Shown here: in pieces, positions 16,402 through 24,052 of the stretch
Position numbering within the stretch: the stretch's first letter is position 1
How the letters are laid out: every line of letters begins with the position of its first letter
NCBI RefSeq assembly: GCF_000239815.1
Contig: NZ_CAFK01000283.1
Location: forward strand, 1-52,782
DNA: 52,782 bases
Source: Bradyrhizobium sp. STM 3843
GTDB taxonomy: Bacteria > Pseudomonadota > Alphaproteobacteria > Rhizobiales > Xanthobacteraceae
Direction of reading: 5' to 3'
The notes under the pieces: model-generated
Told to the model about the DNA's origin: nothing
The model's database searches: none
The model's input: the letters and a program-made list of their open reading frames with translations, nothing else
Translations under genes and position numbers: made by a program

Positions 16402-17319
16402 ATGCTTCTCGTCGTCGAACAATTCCTGAATGGGCTGCAGTTCGGACTGCTGCTGTTTCTGCTCGCGGCCGGATTGACGCTGGTGTTCGGCATCATGGAC
16501 CTGGTCAATCTCGCGCATGGCTCGCTCTACATGATGGGCGCCTATTTCGCGGCGACATTCGTGGCCTGGACCGGCAGCTTCGTCCTCGGCGCGCTGCTGG
16601 CGCTCGGCGCCACCTTGTTGCTCGGTATCGTGCTCGAATTGGCGGCCCTGCGCCATCTCTATGGCCGCGACCATCTCGACCATGTGCTTGCGACCTTCGG
16701 GCTGATCCTGTTCTTCAACGAGGCCGTCCGGCTGGTCTGGGGACCGGCCGGGCTGGCCTTGCCGCTACCGTCCTGGCTCGCCTTCCCGGTGACCATTATG
16801 CCCGGCATCCAATATCCGGCGTACCGGCTCGCGATCATCGTGGTGGCGCTGTTGGTGGCGCTGCTGCTCTATCTCGGCGTGATGCGGACGCGGATCGGCA
16901 TGCTGATCCGCGCCGGCGCCTCCAATCGCGAGATGATTGGCGCGCTCGGCATCAACATTAAGCTGCTCTACACGCTGGTGTTCGGCTTGGGCGCGGCTCT
17001 CGCCGGCCTGGCCGGGCTGATGCAGGCGCCGATCCTCACGGTGCAGATCGGCATGGGCGAGAACATCCTGATCCTGGCCTTCGTCGTGATCGTGATCGGC
17101 GGCATCGGCTCGATCCGCGGCGCCTTTATCGCAGCGATCCTGATCGGCCTGATCGATACGTTGGGGCGTGCCTTCCTGCCCAACCTGCTGCGCCAGATCC
17201 TGAGCTCGGCCGCGGCGTCGACCGCGGCCCCGGCGATGTCGTCGATGCTGATCTATCTGCTGATGGCGATCGTGCTGGTGGTGCGGCCCGAAGGTCTGTT
17301 TCCGGCCAGCCGCAGATGA
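16402..17319 (+). CDS. livH: Branched-chain-type ABC transporter permease LivH
   Basis: A 305-residue inner-membrane permease with about eight hydrophobic helices. The family start QFLNGLQFGLLLFLLAAGLT and the following FGIMDLVNLAHGSLYMMGAY are diagnostic for LivH. The cytoplasmic coupling segment is near RAGASNREMIGALGIN, and the C-terminus ends in VRPEGLFPASRR. AAGGGG lies just before the ATG. The gene overlaps livM by 4 bases. It works with LivM, LivG and LivF and the two upstream binding proteins. Confidence 0.94.
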   Translation: MLLVVEQFLNGLQFGLLLFLLAAGLTLVFGIMDLVNLAHGSLYMMGAYFAATFVAWTGSFVLGALLALGATLLLGIVLELAALRHLYGRDHLDHVLATFGLILFFNEAVRLVWGPAGLALPLPSWLAFPVTIMPGIQYPAYRLAIIVVALLVALLLYLGVMRTRIGMLIRAGASNREMIGALGINIKLLYTLVFGLGAALAGLAGLMQAPILTVQIGMGENILILAFVVIVIGGIGSIRGAFIAAILIGLIDTLGRAFLPNLLRQILSSAAASTAAPAMSSMLIYLLMAIVLVVRPEGLFPASRR

Positions 17320-18263
17320 AGTCCTCGCTCAACGCCCAGACCATTGCGGCCGCGGCACTCGTCGCCGCCCTGCTGCTGCTGCCGGCCTATTCGAGCCTCA
17401 CCGGCAACATCTTCATTCTGACCCTGTTCACCCGCATCGTCATCCTGGCGCTCGCCGCCGTGAGCCTGAACCTGATCATGGGCTATGGCGGCATGATGAG
17501 CTTCGGTCACGCCGCCTATCTCGGCATCGGCGGCTATGCGGTCGGCATCCTGGCGCAGGAGGGCATTGGCTCCGGCTACGCACAGTTCGCGGTGGCGCTC
17601 GCTGCATCCGCACTGTTTGCCCTGGTCATCGGCGCGTTGTCGCTTCGCACCCGCGGCGTCTATTTCATCATGATCACGCTGGCCTTTGCGCAAATGGCCT
17701 ATTACGTCGCCTCGGGGCTCGCGCGTTACGGTGGCGACGACGGGCTTACCATCTACAAGCGCAGTGATTTCGGCGGCCTGGTCAATCTGAGCGATCGCGT
17801 TCAGTTCTATTATCTCTGCCTCGCCTGCCTGCTCGCTGTCGTGTTTCTGATCTGGCGGATCGTCAATTCGCGCTTCGGCCTGGTGGTGCAGGGCTTGCGC
17901 TCCAACGAGCAGCGCATGCAGGCGATCGGCTTTGCTTCGAAGCGCTACAAGCTCGTGTGCTTCGTCATCGCCGGCACATTGTGCGGGCTTGCCGGTGCGC
18001 TGCTCGCCAACAACACCGATTTCATCAGCCCCGCGGTGATGTACTGGACCCGCTCCGGCGATCTCATGGTGATGGTGATCCTGGGCGGCATGGGCACCCT
18101 GTTCGGTCCGGTGGTCGGTGCGGTGCTCTATCTGGTCCTGGAGGAGCTGTTGTCGCAGCTCACCGAATATTGGGCGCTGATCATGGGCCCGCTGCTGCTC
18201 CTGGTGGTGCTGTTCGGCCGCGGCGGCATCATGGGCCTGCTCGGGAGGTTGAACCGTGGCTGA
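17316..18263 (+). CDS. livM: Branched-chain-type ABC transporter permease LivM
   Basis: A 315-residue permease partner of LivH. The pattern LAAVSLNLIMGYGGMMSFGH followed by AAYLGIGGYAVGIL is the LivM hallmark. The coupling region reads GLRSNEQRMQAIGFASKRYK, and a late helix contains MVILGGMGTLFGPVVGAVL. The start overlaps the end of livH by 4 bases, and the end overlaps livG by 8 bases. Confidence 0.94.
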   Translation: MKSSLNAQTIAAAALVAALLLLPAYSSLTGNIFILTLFTRIVILALAAVSLNLIMGYGGMMSFGHAAYLGIGGYAVGILAQEGIGSGYAQFAVALAASALFALVIGALSLRTRGVYFIMITLAFAQMAYYVASGLARYGGDDGLTIYKRSDFGGLVNLSDRVQFYYLCLACLLAVVFLIWRIVNSRFGLVVQGLRSNEQRMQAIGFASKRYKLVCFVIAGTLCGLAGALLANNTDFISPAVMYWTRSGDLMVMVILGGMGTLFGPVVGAVLYLVLEELLSQLTEYWALIMGPLLLLVVLFGRGGIMGLLGRLNRG

Positions 18264-19023
18264 ACCGCTGCTGCGCGTCGACAATCTGGTGCGCCGCTTC
18301 GGCGGCATCGTCGCCACCGATCATGTCTGCCTCGAGGTCGGCCGCGGCGAGCTGCACGCCATCATCGGCCCGAACGGGGCCGGCAAGACCACGCTGATCA
18401 GCCAGCTCACCGGGCATCTCGCCCCGCACGCCGGCTACATCTATCTCGCCGGCCGCGATATCTCCCGTCTTCCTGCCTACCGCCGCAGCGCGCTGGGATT
18501 GGCCCGCTCGTTCCAGATCACCTCGCTGCTGCCGGACTTCACCGCCGCCGACAATGTCGCGCTGGCGGCACAGGCACATGACGGCCACTCGTTCCGCTTC
18601 TTCGCCAATGCGCGAAAGGAGCCGCAGCTCCGTGCCGCCGCGCACGCGGCGTTGGAGAGGGTCGGTCTCGGCCATCGCGCCGATGTGCCGGTCGTCCGGC
18701 TCAGCCATGGTGAGCAGCGCCAGCTCGAGCTCGCGGTTGCGCTGGCAACCAGGCCGCAGCTGCTCTTGCTCGACGAGCCGATGGCTGGCCTCGGCGTCAC
18801 CGAGTCCGCAAGCATGGTGAAGCTGTTGTCCGAGCTTCGCCGCGAAGTCGGAATCGTGCTGGTCGAGCACGATATGGAGGCGGTGTTCGCGCTCGCGGAC
18901 CGCATCTCGGTGCTGGTCTATGGCCGCATCATCGCCTCCGGCACGCCGGAGGAGATCCGAAAGAACGACGAGGTCAAGCGCGCCTATCTCGGCGATCAGC
19001 ATGTGGTGGTGAAACATGGCTGA
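18256..19023 (+). CDS. livG: Branched-chain-type ABC transporter ATPase LivG
   Basis: A 255-residue ATP-binding subunit. Walker A is IIGPNGAGKTTL, the signature is LSHGEQRQLELAVAL and Walker B is LLLLDEPMAGLG, followed by the switch histidine in LVEHDMEAVF. The C-terminal LivG tail (GTPEEIRKNDEVKRAYLG) is present. It overlaps livM upstream and livF downstream by 8 bases each, so all four Liv genes are translationally coupled. Confidence 0.95.
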   Translation: MAEPLLRVDNLVRRFGGIVATDHVCLEVGRGELHAIIGPNGAGKTTLISQLTGHLAPHAGYIYLAGRDISRLPAYRRSALGLARSFQITSLLPDFTAADNVALAAQAHDGHSFRFFANARKEPQLRAAAHAALERVGLGHRADVPVVRLSHGEQRQLELAVALATRPQLLLLDEPMAGLGVTESASMVKLLSELRREVGIVLVEHDMEAVFALADRISVLVYGRIIASGTPEEIRKNDEVKRAYLGDQHVVVKHG

Positions 19024-19729
19024 CCCGCTGCTCGAGGTCGAGGGCATCGAGACCTGCTACGGGCTCAGCCAGGTGCTGTTCGGACTGTCGCTGTCAATCC
19101 GGCCTGGTGAGATGGTCTCGCTGATGGGCCGCAACGGCATGGGCAAGACCACCACAATCCGCTCGATCATGGGGCTGACGCCGGCGCGCGCCGGCATGAT
19201 CCGCTTCGCAGGGCATGAGACGCGCAGGCTGCCGTCCTACAGGATCGCGCAGCTCGGTATCGGCCTGGTCCCGGAGGGGCGGCAGATCTTCCCCAATCTC
19301 ACCGTGACCGAAAATTTGGTGGCGGCGTCATCCAACCGGCTCGGCAATCCCGATCCGTGGACGCTGGACAAGATTCACGCGCTGTTCCCGCGCTTGGCCG
19401 AGCGGGGCAGCAACATGGGCAATCAGCTGTCCGGCGGCGAGCAGCAGATGCTGGCGATCGGCCGCGCGCTGATGACCAATCCAAAGCTCCTGATCCTGGA
19501 CGAGGCCACCGAAGGCCTGGCGCCCTTGATCCGCCAGGAGATCTGGAATTGCCTCTCGATGCTGAAGGCGAAGGGGCAGTCGATTCTGGTCATCGACAAG
19601 AATGTCGAGCACCTCACTCGTATCTGCGACCGCCACATCATCATCGAACGCGGCCGCACCGTGTGGAGCGGCACGTCGGAGCAATTGATGGCCGAGCCGG
19701 ATCTGCAGCATCGGTACCTGGGGATTTGA
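19016..19729 (+). CDS. livF: Branched-chain-type ABC transporter ATPase LivF
   Basis: A 237-residue ATP-binding subunit. It has the LivF opening ETCYGLSQVLFGLSL, Walker A SLMGRNGMGKTTT, signature LSGGEQQMLAIGRALM and Walker B LLILDEATEGLAP. The family usually reads DEPTEGLAP, so the Pro to Ala change (DEATEGL) is slightly unusual. The switch histidine is replaced by asparagine in VIDKNVEHL, as is common in LivF. This is the last gene of the aromatic-acid block; the guanidine control region follows. Confidence 0.94.
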   Translation: MADPLLEVEGIETCYGLSQVLFGLSLSIRPGEMVSLMGRNGMGKTTTIRSIMGLTPARAGMIRFAGHETRRLPSYRIAQLGIGLVPEGRQIFPNLTVTENLVAASSNRLGNPDPWTLDKIHALFPRLAERGSNMGNQLSGGEQQMLAIGRALMTNPKLLILDEATEGLAPLIRQEIWNCLSMLKAKGQSILVIDKNVEHLTRICDRHIIIERGRTVWSGTSEQLMAEPDLQHRYLGI

Positions 19730-19770
19730 GGACAGGCTTTGGTCCCGCCCATCCCAGTGTTGCGAGTGGC

Positions 19771-19804
19771 GCTCAAAATCAATTCGTTTGCTCGATTTTT
19801 GAGC
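19771..19804. promoter_or_regulatory. Inverted repeat upstream of the sigma-54 promoter
   Basis: GCTCAAAATC (19771-19780) and GATTTTTGAGC (19794-19804) are inverted copies with one bulged base, 13 bases apart. The centre is about 85 bases upstream of the predicted transcription start, a usual distance for an activator site of a sigma-54 promoter. It does not match the NtrC consensus well. A terminator for livF is the alternative, but no U-run follows. Confidence 0.45.
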
Positions 19805-19847
19805 AGGCTCTGCGCGAGCGTGGCACTGAATCAGCAGCCTTTTTCCT

Positions 19848-19863
19848 TGGCATGATGATTGCT
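19848..19863 (+). promoter_or_regulatory. Sigma-54 (RpoN) -24/-12 promoter
   Basis: TTGGCATGATGATTGCT has GG at 19849-19850 and GC at 19861-19862, exactly the GG-N10-GC spacing required, and matches the TGGCAY-N5-TTGCW consensus closely. The expected start point is about 19874, a few bases before the guanidine-I aptamer. This agreement of position makes a chance match less likely. It would place the guanidine genes under nitrogen control together with riboswitch control. Confidence 0.75.
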
Positions 19864-19879
19864 CTCTTGGTGTTCAGAG

Positions 19880-19983
19880 TTGGCAGCTAGGGTTCCGGTT
19901 CTCTTCGACGAGAGAATGTCTGGTCCGAGAGCAGCCGCCAGGGGAGAGCCCTGGTGCACGGCGGGATAAAAACCCGGGAGACC
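19880..19983 (+). ncRNA. Guanidine-I (ykkC) riboswitch aptamer
   Basis: The conserved blocks of the class appear in order: CTAGGGTTCCGG (from 19887), a hairpin TTCTCT/AGAGAA, TGGTCCGAGAGC (19921-19932), the P2 hairpin CCAGGG-GAGAG-CCCTGG (19938-19954), then CACGGCGGGATAAAAACCC and GGGAGA (to about 19982). The consensus of the family is GGTCCGAGAG ... ACACGGCGGGAUAAAAGCCCGGGAGA. It senses free guanidinium and turns on guanidine transport and breakdown genes. It is followed by an ABC importer and a guanidine-hydrolase-type ureohydrolase, which agrees with the ligand. Confidence 0.93.
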
Positions 19984-20020
19984 TCAGTGGCCGCGCTTGG
20001 CAGGCTCGAGGTTCTTCATG

Positions 20021-20059
20021 CCAGTCCGCGGGTCCACCAAAAAACCGTGAGAGGACTGG
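20021..20059 (+). promoter_or_regulatory. Shine-Dalgarno-sequestering stem, riboswitch expression platform
   Basis: CCAGTCC (20021-20027) is perfectly complementary to GGACTGG (20053-20059), which overlaps the ribosome-binding region GAGAGGA before the ATG at 20062. TGCCA (20019-20023) could instead pair with TGGCA (19998-20002), releasing the site. This suggests that guanidine acts on translation initiation. No intrinsic terminator is visible between aptamer and gene. Confidence 0.5.
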
Positions 20060-20061
20060 AT

Positions 20062-21132
20062 ATGGGAAAAGCGCGAAATCTGTTTGTTGCCTTGATCGCT
20101 GCCTCCACGCTGGCGAGTGCATCCTTGTCGCCCGCGTTCGCCGAAAAGAAGAAAGAGTTCAATATCGCCTGGACGATCTATGTCGGCTGGATGCCGTGGC
20201 CCTATGCCGCCGAGGCCGGCATCGTCAAGAAATGGGCCGACAAATACGGTATCTCGATCAAGGTCACGCAGATCAACGACTACGTCGAATCGATCAATCA
20301 GTACACCGCCGGCAAGTTTGACGGCGTCACCGTCACCAACATGGACGCGCTGACCATTCCCGCCGCGGGCGGCGTCGACACCTCAGCCATCATCATGGGC
20401 GACTATTCCAACGGCAATGACGGCGTGGTGCTGAAGAAAGGCAAGACGCTGGCCGACATCAAGGGTCAGAAGATCAATCTCGTCGAGCTGTCCGTCTCGC
20501 ATTATCTGCTGGCGCGCGGCCTCGGTACCGTCAAGCTGAACGAAAAGGACATCAAGACCGTCAACACCTCGGATGCCGATATCGTTGCCGCTGCGAAGTC
20601 GCCCGATACCACGGCGGTCGTGACCTGGAATCCGCAGCTGCTCGAAGTGAAGAACGAGCCCGGCGCGACGCTGGTGTTCGACTCCAGCAAGATCCCCGGC
20701 GAGATCGAGGATCTTCTGGTCATCAAGACCGAAACGCTCAAGGACAATCCCGAGCTCGGCAAGGCGCTGGTCGGCATCTGGTATGAGACCATCGGCCTGA
20801 TGAAGGATCAGAGCGAGAAGGGCAAGGCCGCTCGTGAGGCGATGGCCAAGCTCTCCGGCACCGATCTGGCCGGCTTCGAGACCCAGCTGAAGACCACCTT
20901 CATGTATTACACGCCGAAGGACGCGCTCGCCTTCATGACCGGTTCCGAGCTGCCCAAGACCATGGACCTGGTGCGCACCTTCTGCTTCGACCACAATTTG
21001 CTGGGCGAGAACGTGAAATCGAAGGATGCGGTCGGTATCTCGACGCCTTCCAAGGCGCTGGGCTCGGCGAGCAATGTCAAGCTGCGCTTCGATCCGACCT
21101 TCATGAAGCTCGCCGCCGAGGGCAAGCTCTAG
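20062..21132 (+). CDS. ABC transporter substrate-binding protein, NitT/TauT type, guanidine-linked
   Basis: A 356-residue periplasmic protein with signal peptide (LFVALIAASTLASASLSPAFA). The mature start FNIAWTIYVGWMPWPYAAEAG and the segment FDGVTVTNMDALTIPAAGGV are of the NrtA/TauA-like class. Aromatic residues early in the mature protein (WTIYVGWMPWPY) could form a cage for a cation. The ATG at 20062 is chosen because the signal peptide and GAGAGGA ribosome site follow from it; a longer frame would read through the riboswitch. It is the first gene after a guanidine-I riboswitch. Database labels for relatives often say urea-binding; guanidine is the better guess here. Confidence 0.88.
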   Translation: MGKARNLFVALIAASTLASASLSPAFAEKKKEFNIAWTIYVGWMPWPYAAEAGIVKKWADKYGISIKVTQINDYVESINQYTAGKFDGVTVTNMDALTIPAAGGVDTSAIIMGDYSNGNDGVVLKKGKTLADIKGQKINLVELSVSHYLLARGLGTVKLNEKDIKTVNTSDADIVAAAKSPDTTAVVTWNPQLLEVKNEPGATLVFDSSKIPGEIEDLLVIKTETLKDNPELGKALVGIWYETIGLMKDQSEKGKAAREAMAKLSGTDLAGFETQLKTTFMYYTPKDALAFMTGSELPKTMDLVRTFCFDHNLLGENVKSKDAVGISTPSKALGSASNVKLRFDPTFMKLAAEGKL

Positions 21133-21169
21133 CCTTCCTGGACCAGCTCCATCATCATCGATCATCAAG

Positions 21170-21190
21170 CGCCGGCGCGTCGCGCCGGCG
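21170..21190 (+). repeat. Strong hairpin between binding-protein and permease genes
   Basis: CGCCGGCG (21170-21177), then CGTCG, then CGCCGGCG (21183-21190), a perfect eight-base GC stem. It sits 3' of the binding-protein stop and likely protects its mRNA so that more binding protein than permease is made. There is no U-run. Confidence 0.6.
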
Positions 21191-21220
21191 AGACCGAGGG
21201 AGGCTGCCATTCCACGCGCA

Positions 21221-22030
21221 ATGAACGTCGTCCCCGGACGCGGCAGCCGGCTGCTGCTCGCGATCCTGCCGTTCCTGCTGATCGCGCTGATCTATGTGAT
21301 CGGGTCGGCCGAGCGCCGCGCGGCCAACCCCGACGACAAGCTGCTGCCGCCGGTCGCCGAGATGGTCGCGACGTCGAAGCGTCTCGCCGCTGAGCCGGAC
21401 CGACGATCCGGGGACTACGTGCTGTGGGCCGACACCGCTGCAAGCCTGCAGCGTTTGGCGCTCGGTCTCGGCATCTCCGCGACCATCGGCCTCGTGCTGG
21501 GACTCGCAATCGGCCTCCTGCCGGTTGCGGGCGCGGGCTTCGGGACGCTGGTCGCAGTGCTCTCGATGATTCCGCCGATGGCGGTGCTGCCGATCCTGTT
21601 CATCGTGTTCGGGCTCGGTGAATTGTCCAAGGTGGTGCTGATCGTCATCGGCGTCACCCCGGCTTTGGTGCGCGATCTCTCGCTGGAAGTGCAGGGGATG
21701 CCGCGCGAGCAGCTGATCAAGGCGCAGACCCTGGGCGGCTCGACCTGGCAGATCGCAATCCGCCTGGTGCTGCCGCAGATCATGCCGCGGCTGATCAAGT
21801 GCCTGCGGTTGATGATCGGGCCTGCGTTCCTGTTCCTGATCTCGGCGGAGGCGATCGCATCCGATGTCGGGCTCGGCTACCGCATCTTCCTGGTGCGCCG
21901 CTATCTGTCGATGGACGTGATCCTGCCCTATGTCGCCTGGATCACCTTGCTCGCCTATCTGTTCGACATCGCGCTGGTCTGGATCGGGCAGCGCGCCTTC
22001 CCCTGGGCCTATGACCAGGGGGCGCGCTGA
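21221..22030 (+). CDS. ABC transporter permease, NitT/TauT type, guanidine-linked
   Basis: A 269-residue inner-membrane permease. It contains the coupling EAA-type loop REQLIKAQTLGGSTWQIAIR followed by LVLPQIMPRL, and the SsuC/TauC-like segment LFLISAEAIASDVGLGYRIF. The ATG at 21221 has no close ribosome site. The best one (GAGGGAGG, ending at 21203) lies six bases before an in-frame ATT at 21209, so a rare ATT start adding four residues is possible. The stop codon overlaps the start of the ATPase gene by one base. Confidence 0.9.
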   Translation: MNVVPGRGSRLLLAILPFLLIALIYVIGSAERRAANPDDKLLPPVAEMVATSKRLAAEPDRRSGDYVLWADTAASLQRLALGLGISATIGLVLGLAIGLLPVAGAGFGTLVAVLSMIPPMAVLPILFIVFGLGELSKVVLIVIGVTPALVRDLSLEVQGMPREQLIKAQTLGGSTWQIAIRLVLPQIMPRLIKCLRLMIGPAFLFLISAEAIASDVGLGYRIFLVRRYLSMDVILPYVAWITLLAYLFDIALVWIGQRAFPWAYDQGAR

Positions 22031-22803
22031 TGAGCACGCTGTCGTTCCGCAACGTCTGGGTCGAGTATGGCGATCAGGTCGTGCTTGAGCGCATCAATCT
22101 CGAGATCGCCTCGGGTACGTTTCTCTCCATCGTCGGTCCGTCGGGCGCGGGCAAGAGCACTTTCCTGCGCCTGATCCTCGGCCAGGAGAAGCCGACGCAA
22201 GGTGCGGTGCTGCTCGACGGCAAGCCGTTTCCGGCCGAGCCTGGCCCCGACCGCGGCATCGTGTTCCAGCGCTATTCGGTGTTTCCGCATCTCACCGTGC
22301 TCGGCAATGTGCTGCTCGGTTATGAATTCGCACAGAGCCCGTTCACGGCACGGCTGTTCGGTGCCTCGCGCCGCGCAGCCATCGAGAAAAGTCTCGCGCT
22401 GATTGAGGCGGTCGGCCTCGGCCCACATCGCGACAAATATCCGAGTGCGCTGTCCGGCGGCATGCAGCAGCGGCTGGCGATCGCGCAGGCGCTCGCCAAG
22501 CAGCCGCAGGTGCTGCTGCTCGACGAGCCGTTTGGTGCGCTCGATCCCGGCACCCGCGCGCAGATGCATGCGCTGATCAAGCCGCTGTGGCGCGATCTGA
22601 AGATGACGATCGTGATGGTCACGCACGACATCAAGGAAGCCTTTGGGCTTGCGACCCGGCTGATCGCGCTCGACCGCGTCAGGCGCGATCCGCAGGCGCC
22701 CGAGCGCTTCGGCGCCCGCATCACTTACGACCTCGATCTGACCCGCGACAGCGCGGTGCCCGTGCTCGGCTTCATCCGCGCGGCCGCGCAGGCGGCCCAG
22801 TAA
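22030..22803 (+). CDS. ABC transporter ATPase, NitT/TauT type, guanidine-linked
   Basis: A 257-residue ATP-binding subunit. Walker A is IVGPSGAGKSTF, the Q-loop is VFQRYSVFPHLTV, the signature is LSGGMQQRLAIAQAL and Walker B is VLLLDEPFGALDP, followed by the switch histidine in VTHDIKEAF. The start codon overlaps the permease stop (TGATG). It completes a three-part importer between the guanidine-I riboswitch and the hydrolase gene. Confidence 0.94.
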   Translation: MSTLSFRNVWVEYGDQVVLERINLEIASGTFLSIVGPSGAGKSTFLRLILGQEKPTQGAVLLDGKPFPAEPGPDRGIVFQRYSVFPHLTVLGNVLLGYEFAQSPFTARLFGASRRAAIEKSLALIEAVGLGPHRDKYPSALSGGMQQRLAIAQALAKQPQVLLLDEPFGALDPGTRAQMHALIKPLWRDLKMTIVMVTHDIKEAFGLATRLIALDRVRRDPQAPERFGARITYDLDLTRDSAVPVLGFIRAAAQAAQ

Positions 22804-22838
22804 CAACGTCAACAACGAAGAAACGAAGGAGACCTCTG

Positions 22839-24044
22839 ATGTCGTTCCCATCCATGCGCCGGTCGCGCCATGCCGGACTCATGTCCCAGCGCAAGGCCGT
22901 GCACCGTCATCATCCGGACTTCGACAAGATGGCCACGCAAGGTTGGCAGGCGCTGGAGGCGGAGGGCAAGCTGCCGCATGGCGGTTGGCGCAAGGAGCGG
23001 CAATGGGCGCTCGACATGGGCCTGCCCGGCGCCGACAGCCTCACCGATCGCGACATCCCGACTTTTGCGCGCGGTGAGCTGCCGCATTTCGCCGGGATCA
23101 ACACCTTCATGAAGGCGCCTTACGTCGAGAACGTGCGCGACGTCGGCAAATACGACGCGGCCGTGATCGGCATTCCCTTCGATTCCGGCACCACCTATCG
23201 CCCCGGCACCCGCTTTGGGCCGCAAGGTATCCGCCGCATCTCCGCGCTCTACACGCCGTACAACTATGAACTCGGCGTCGATCTGCGCGAGCAGATGACG
23301 TTGTGCGATGCCGGCGACGTCTTCACCATCCCTGCCAATCTGGAAAAGAGCTTTGACCAGATCAGCCGCGGCGTCGCGCATGTGTTCTCCTCCGGCGCGC
23401 TGCCGATCATGCTCGGTGGCGACCATTCGATCGGCTTTCCCTGCGTGCGCGGCATCGCCGAATGCACGGACAAGCGGATCGGCATCATTCATTTCGATCG
23501 CCATATCGACATCCAGGAGAAGGATCTCGACGAGCGCATGCACACCACGCCCTGGTACTGGGCGACCAATCTGCCGAACGTCTCGCCGACCAATTTGGTG
23601 CAGCTCGGCATCGGTGGCTGGCAGGTGCCGCGTGAAGGCGTCGAGGTCGCGCGCAAGCGCAACACCAATGTGCTGACCATCGCCGACATCGAAAAGATTG
23701 GTCTGGAGAAGACCGCAGAGATCGCGCTGGAGCTGGCGTGGAAGGATGCCGATGCGGTCTACATCTCCTTCGATGTCGACTCCATCGATTGCGGCTTCGT
23801 GCCGGGCACCGGCTGGCCCGAGCCGGGCGGTTTCCTGCCGCGGGAGGCACTGAAGATTCTCGGCCTTGTCGCCGCCGAAGGTCTCTGCGGATTGGAGGTC
23901 GTCGAGGTCTCGCCGCCTTATGACACCTCTGATATCACCGCGCTGATCGGCGTCCGCGTCGTGGTCGAAGCGCTCGGCTCGATGGTCGCGCACGGCAAGC
24001 TCGGCAGCCATAAGAGCATCATCAACAAGCCGGTCAGCTATTGA
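22839..24044 (+). CDS. gdmH: Guanidine hydrolase (ureohydrolase family, Ni-dependent type)
   Basis: A 401-residue arginase/agmatinase-fold enzyme. The two-metal site is readable: His196 (GGDHS), Asp220, His222 and Asp224 (HFDRHIDIQ), Asp312 and Asp314 (SFDVDSID). Agmatinases normally read HxDAHxD; the Arg at 221 and the following loop KDLDERMHTTPWYWATN resemble the guanidine hydrolase branch, which splits guanidine to urea and ammonia using nickel. Length (about 390-400) and the N-terminal extension also fit that branch. AAGGAG precedes the ATG. Context is decisive: it follows a guanidine-I riboswitch and an importer and precedes a His-rich gene. Agmatinase is the main alternative. Confidence 0.85.
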   Translation: MSFPSMRRSRHAGLMSQRKAVHRHHPDFDKMATQGWQALEAEGKLPHGGWRKERQWALDMGLPGADSLTDRDIPTFARGELPHFAGINTFMKAPYVENVRDVGKYDAAVIGIPFDSGTTYRPGTRFGPQGIRRISALYTPYNYELGVDLREQMTLCDAGDVFTIPANLEKSFDQISRGVAHVFSSGALPIMLGGDHSIGFPCVRGIAECTDKRIGIIHFDRHIDIQEKDLDERMHTTPWYWATNLPNVSPTNLVQLGIGGWQVPREGVEVARKRNTNVLTIADIEKIGLEKTAEIALELAWKDADAVYISFDVDSIDCGFVPGTGWPEPGGFLPREALKILGLVAAEGLCGLEVVEVSPPYDTSDITALIGVRVVVEALGSMVAHGKLGSHKSIINKPVSY

Positions 24045-24052
24045 GGGCTGCG

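Noticed and set aside
24041..24052. TTG start for the His-rich protein overlapping the hydrolase stop
   Set aside because: The ATG at 24053 has a good GAGGG site five bases upstream; the TTG lies inside the hydrolase stop region without one.
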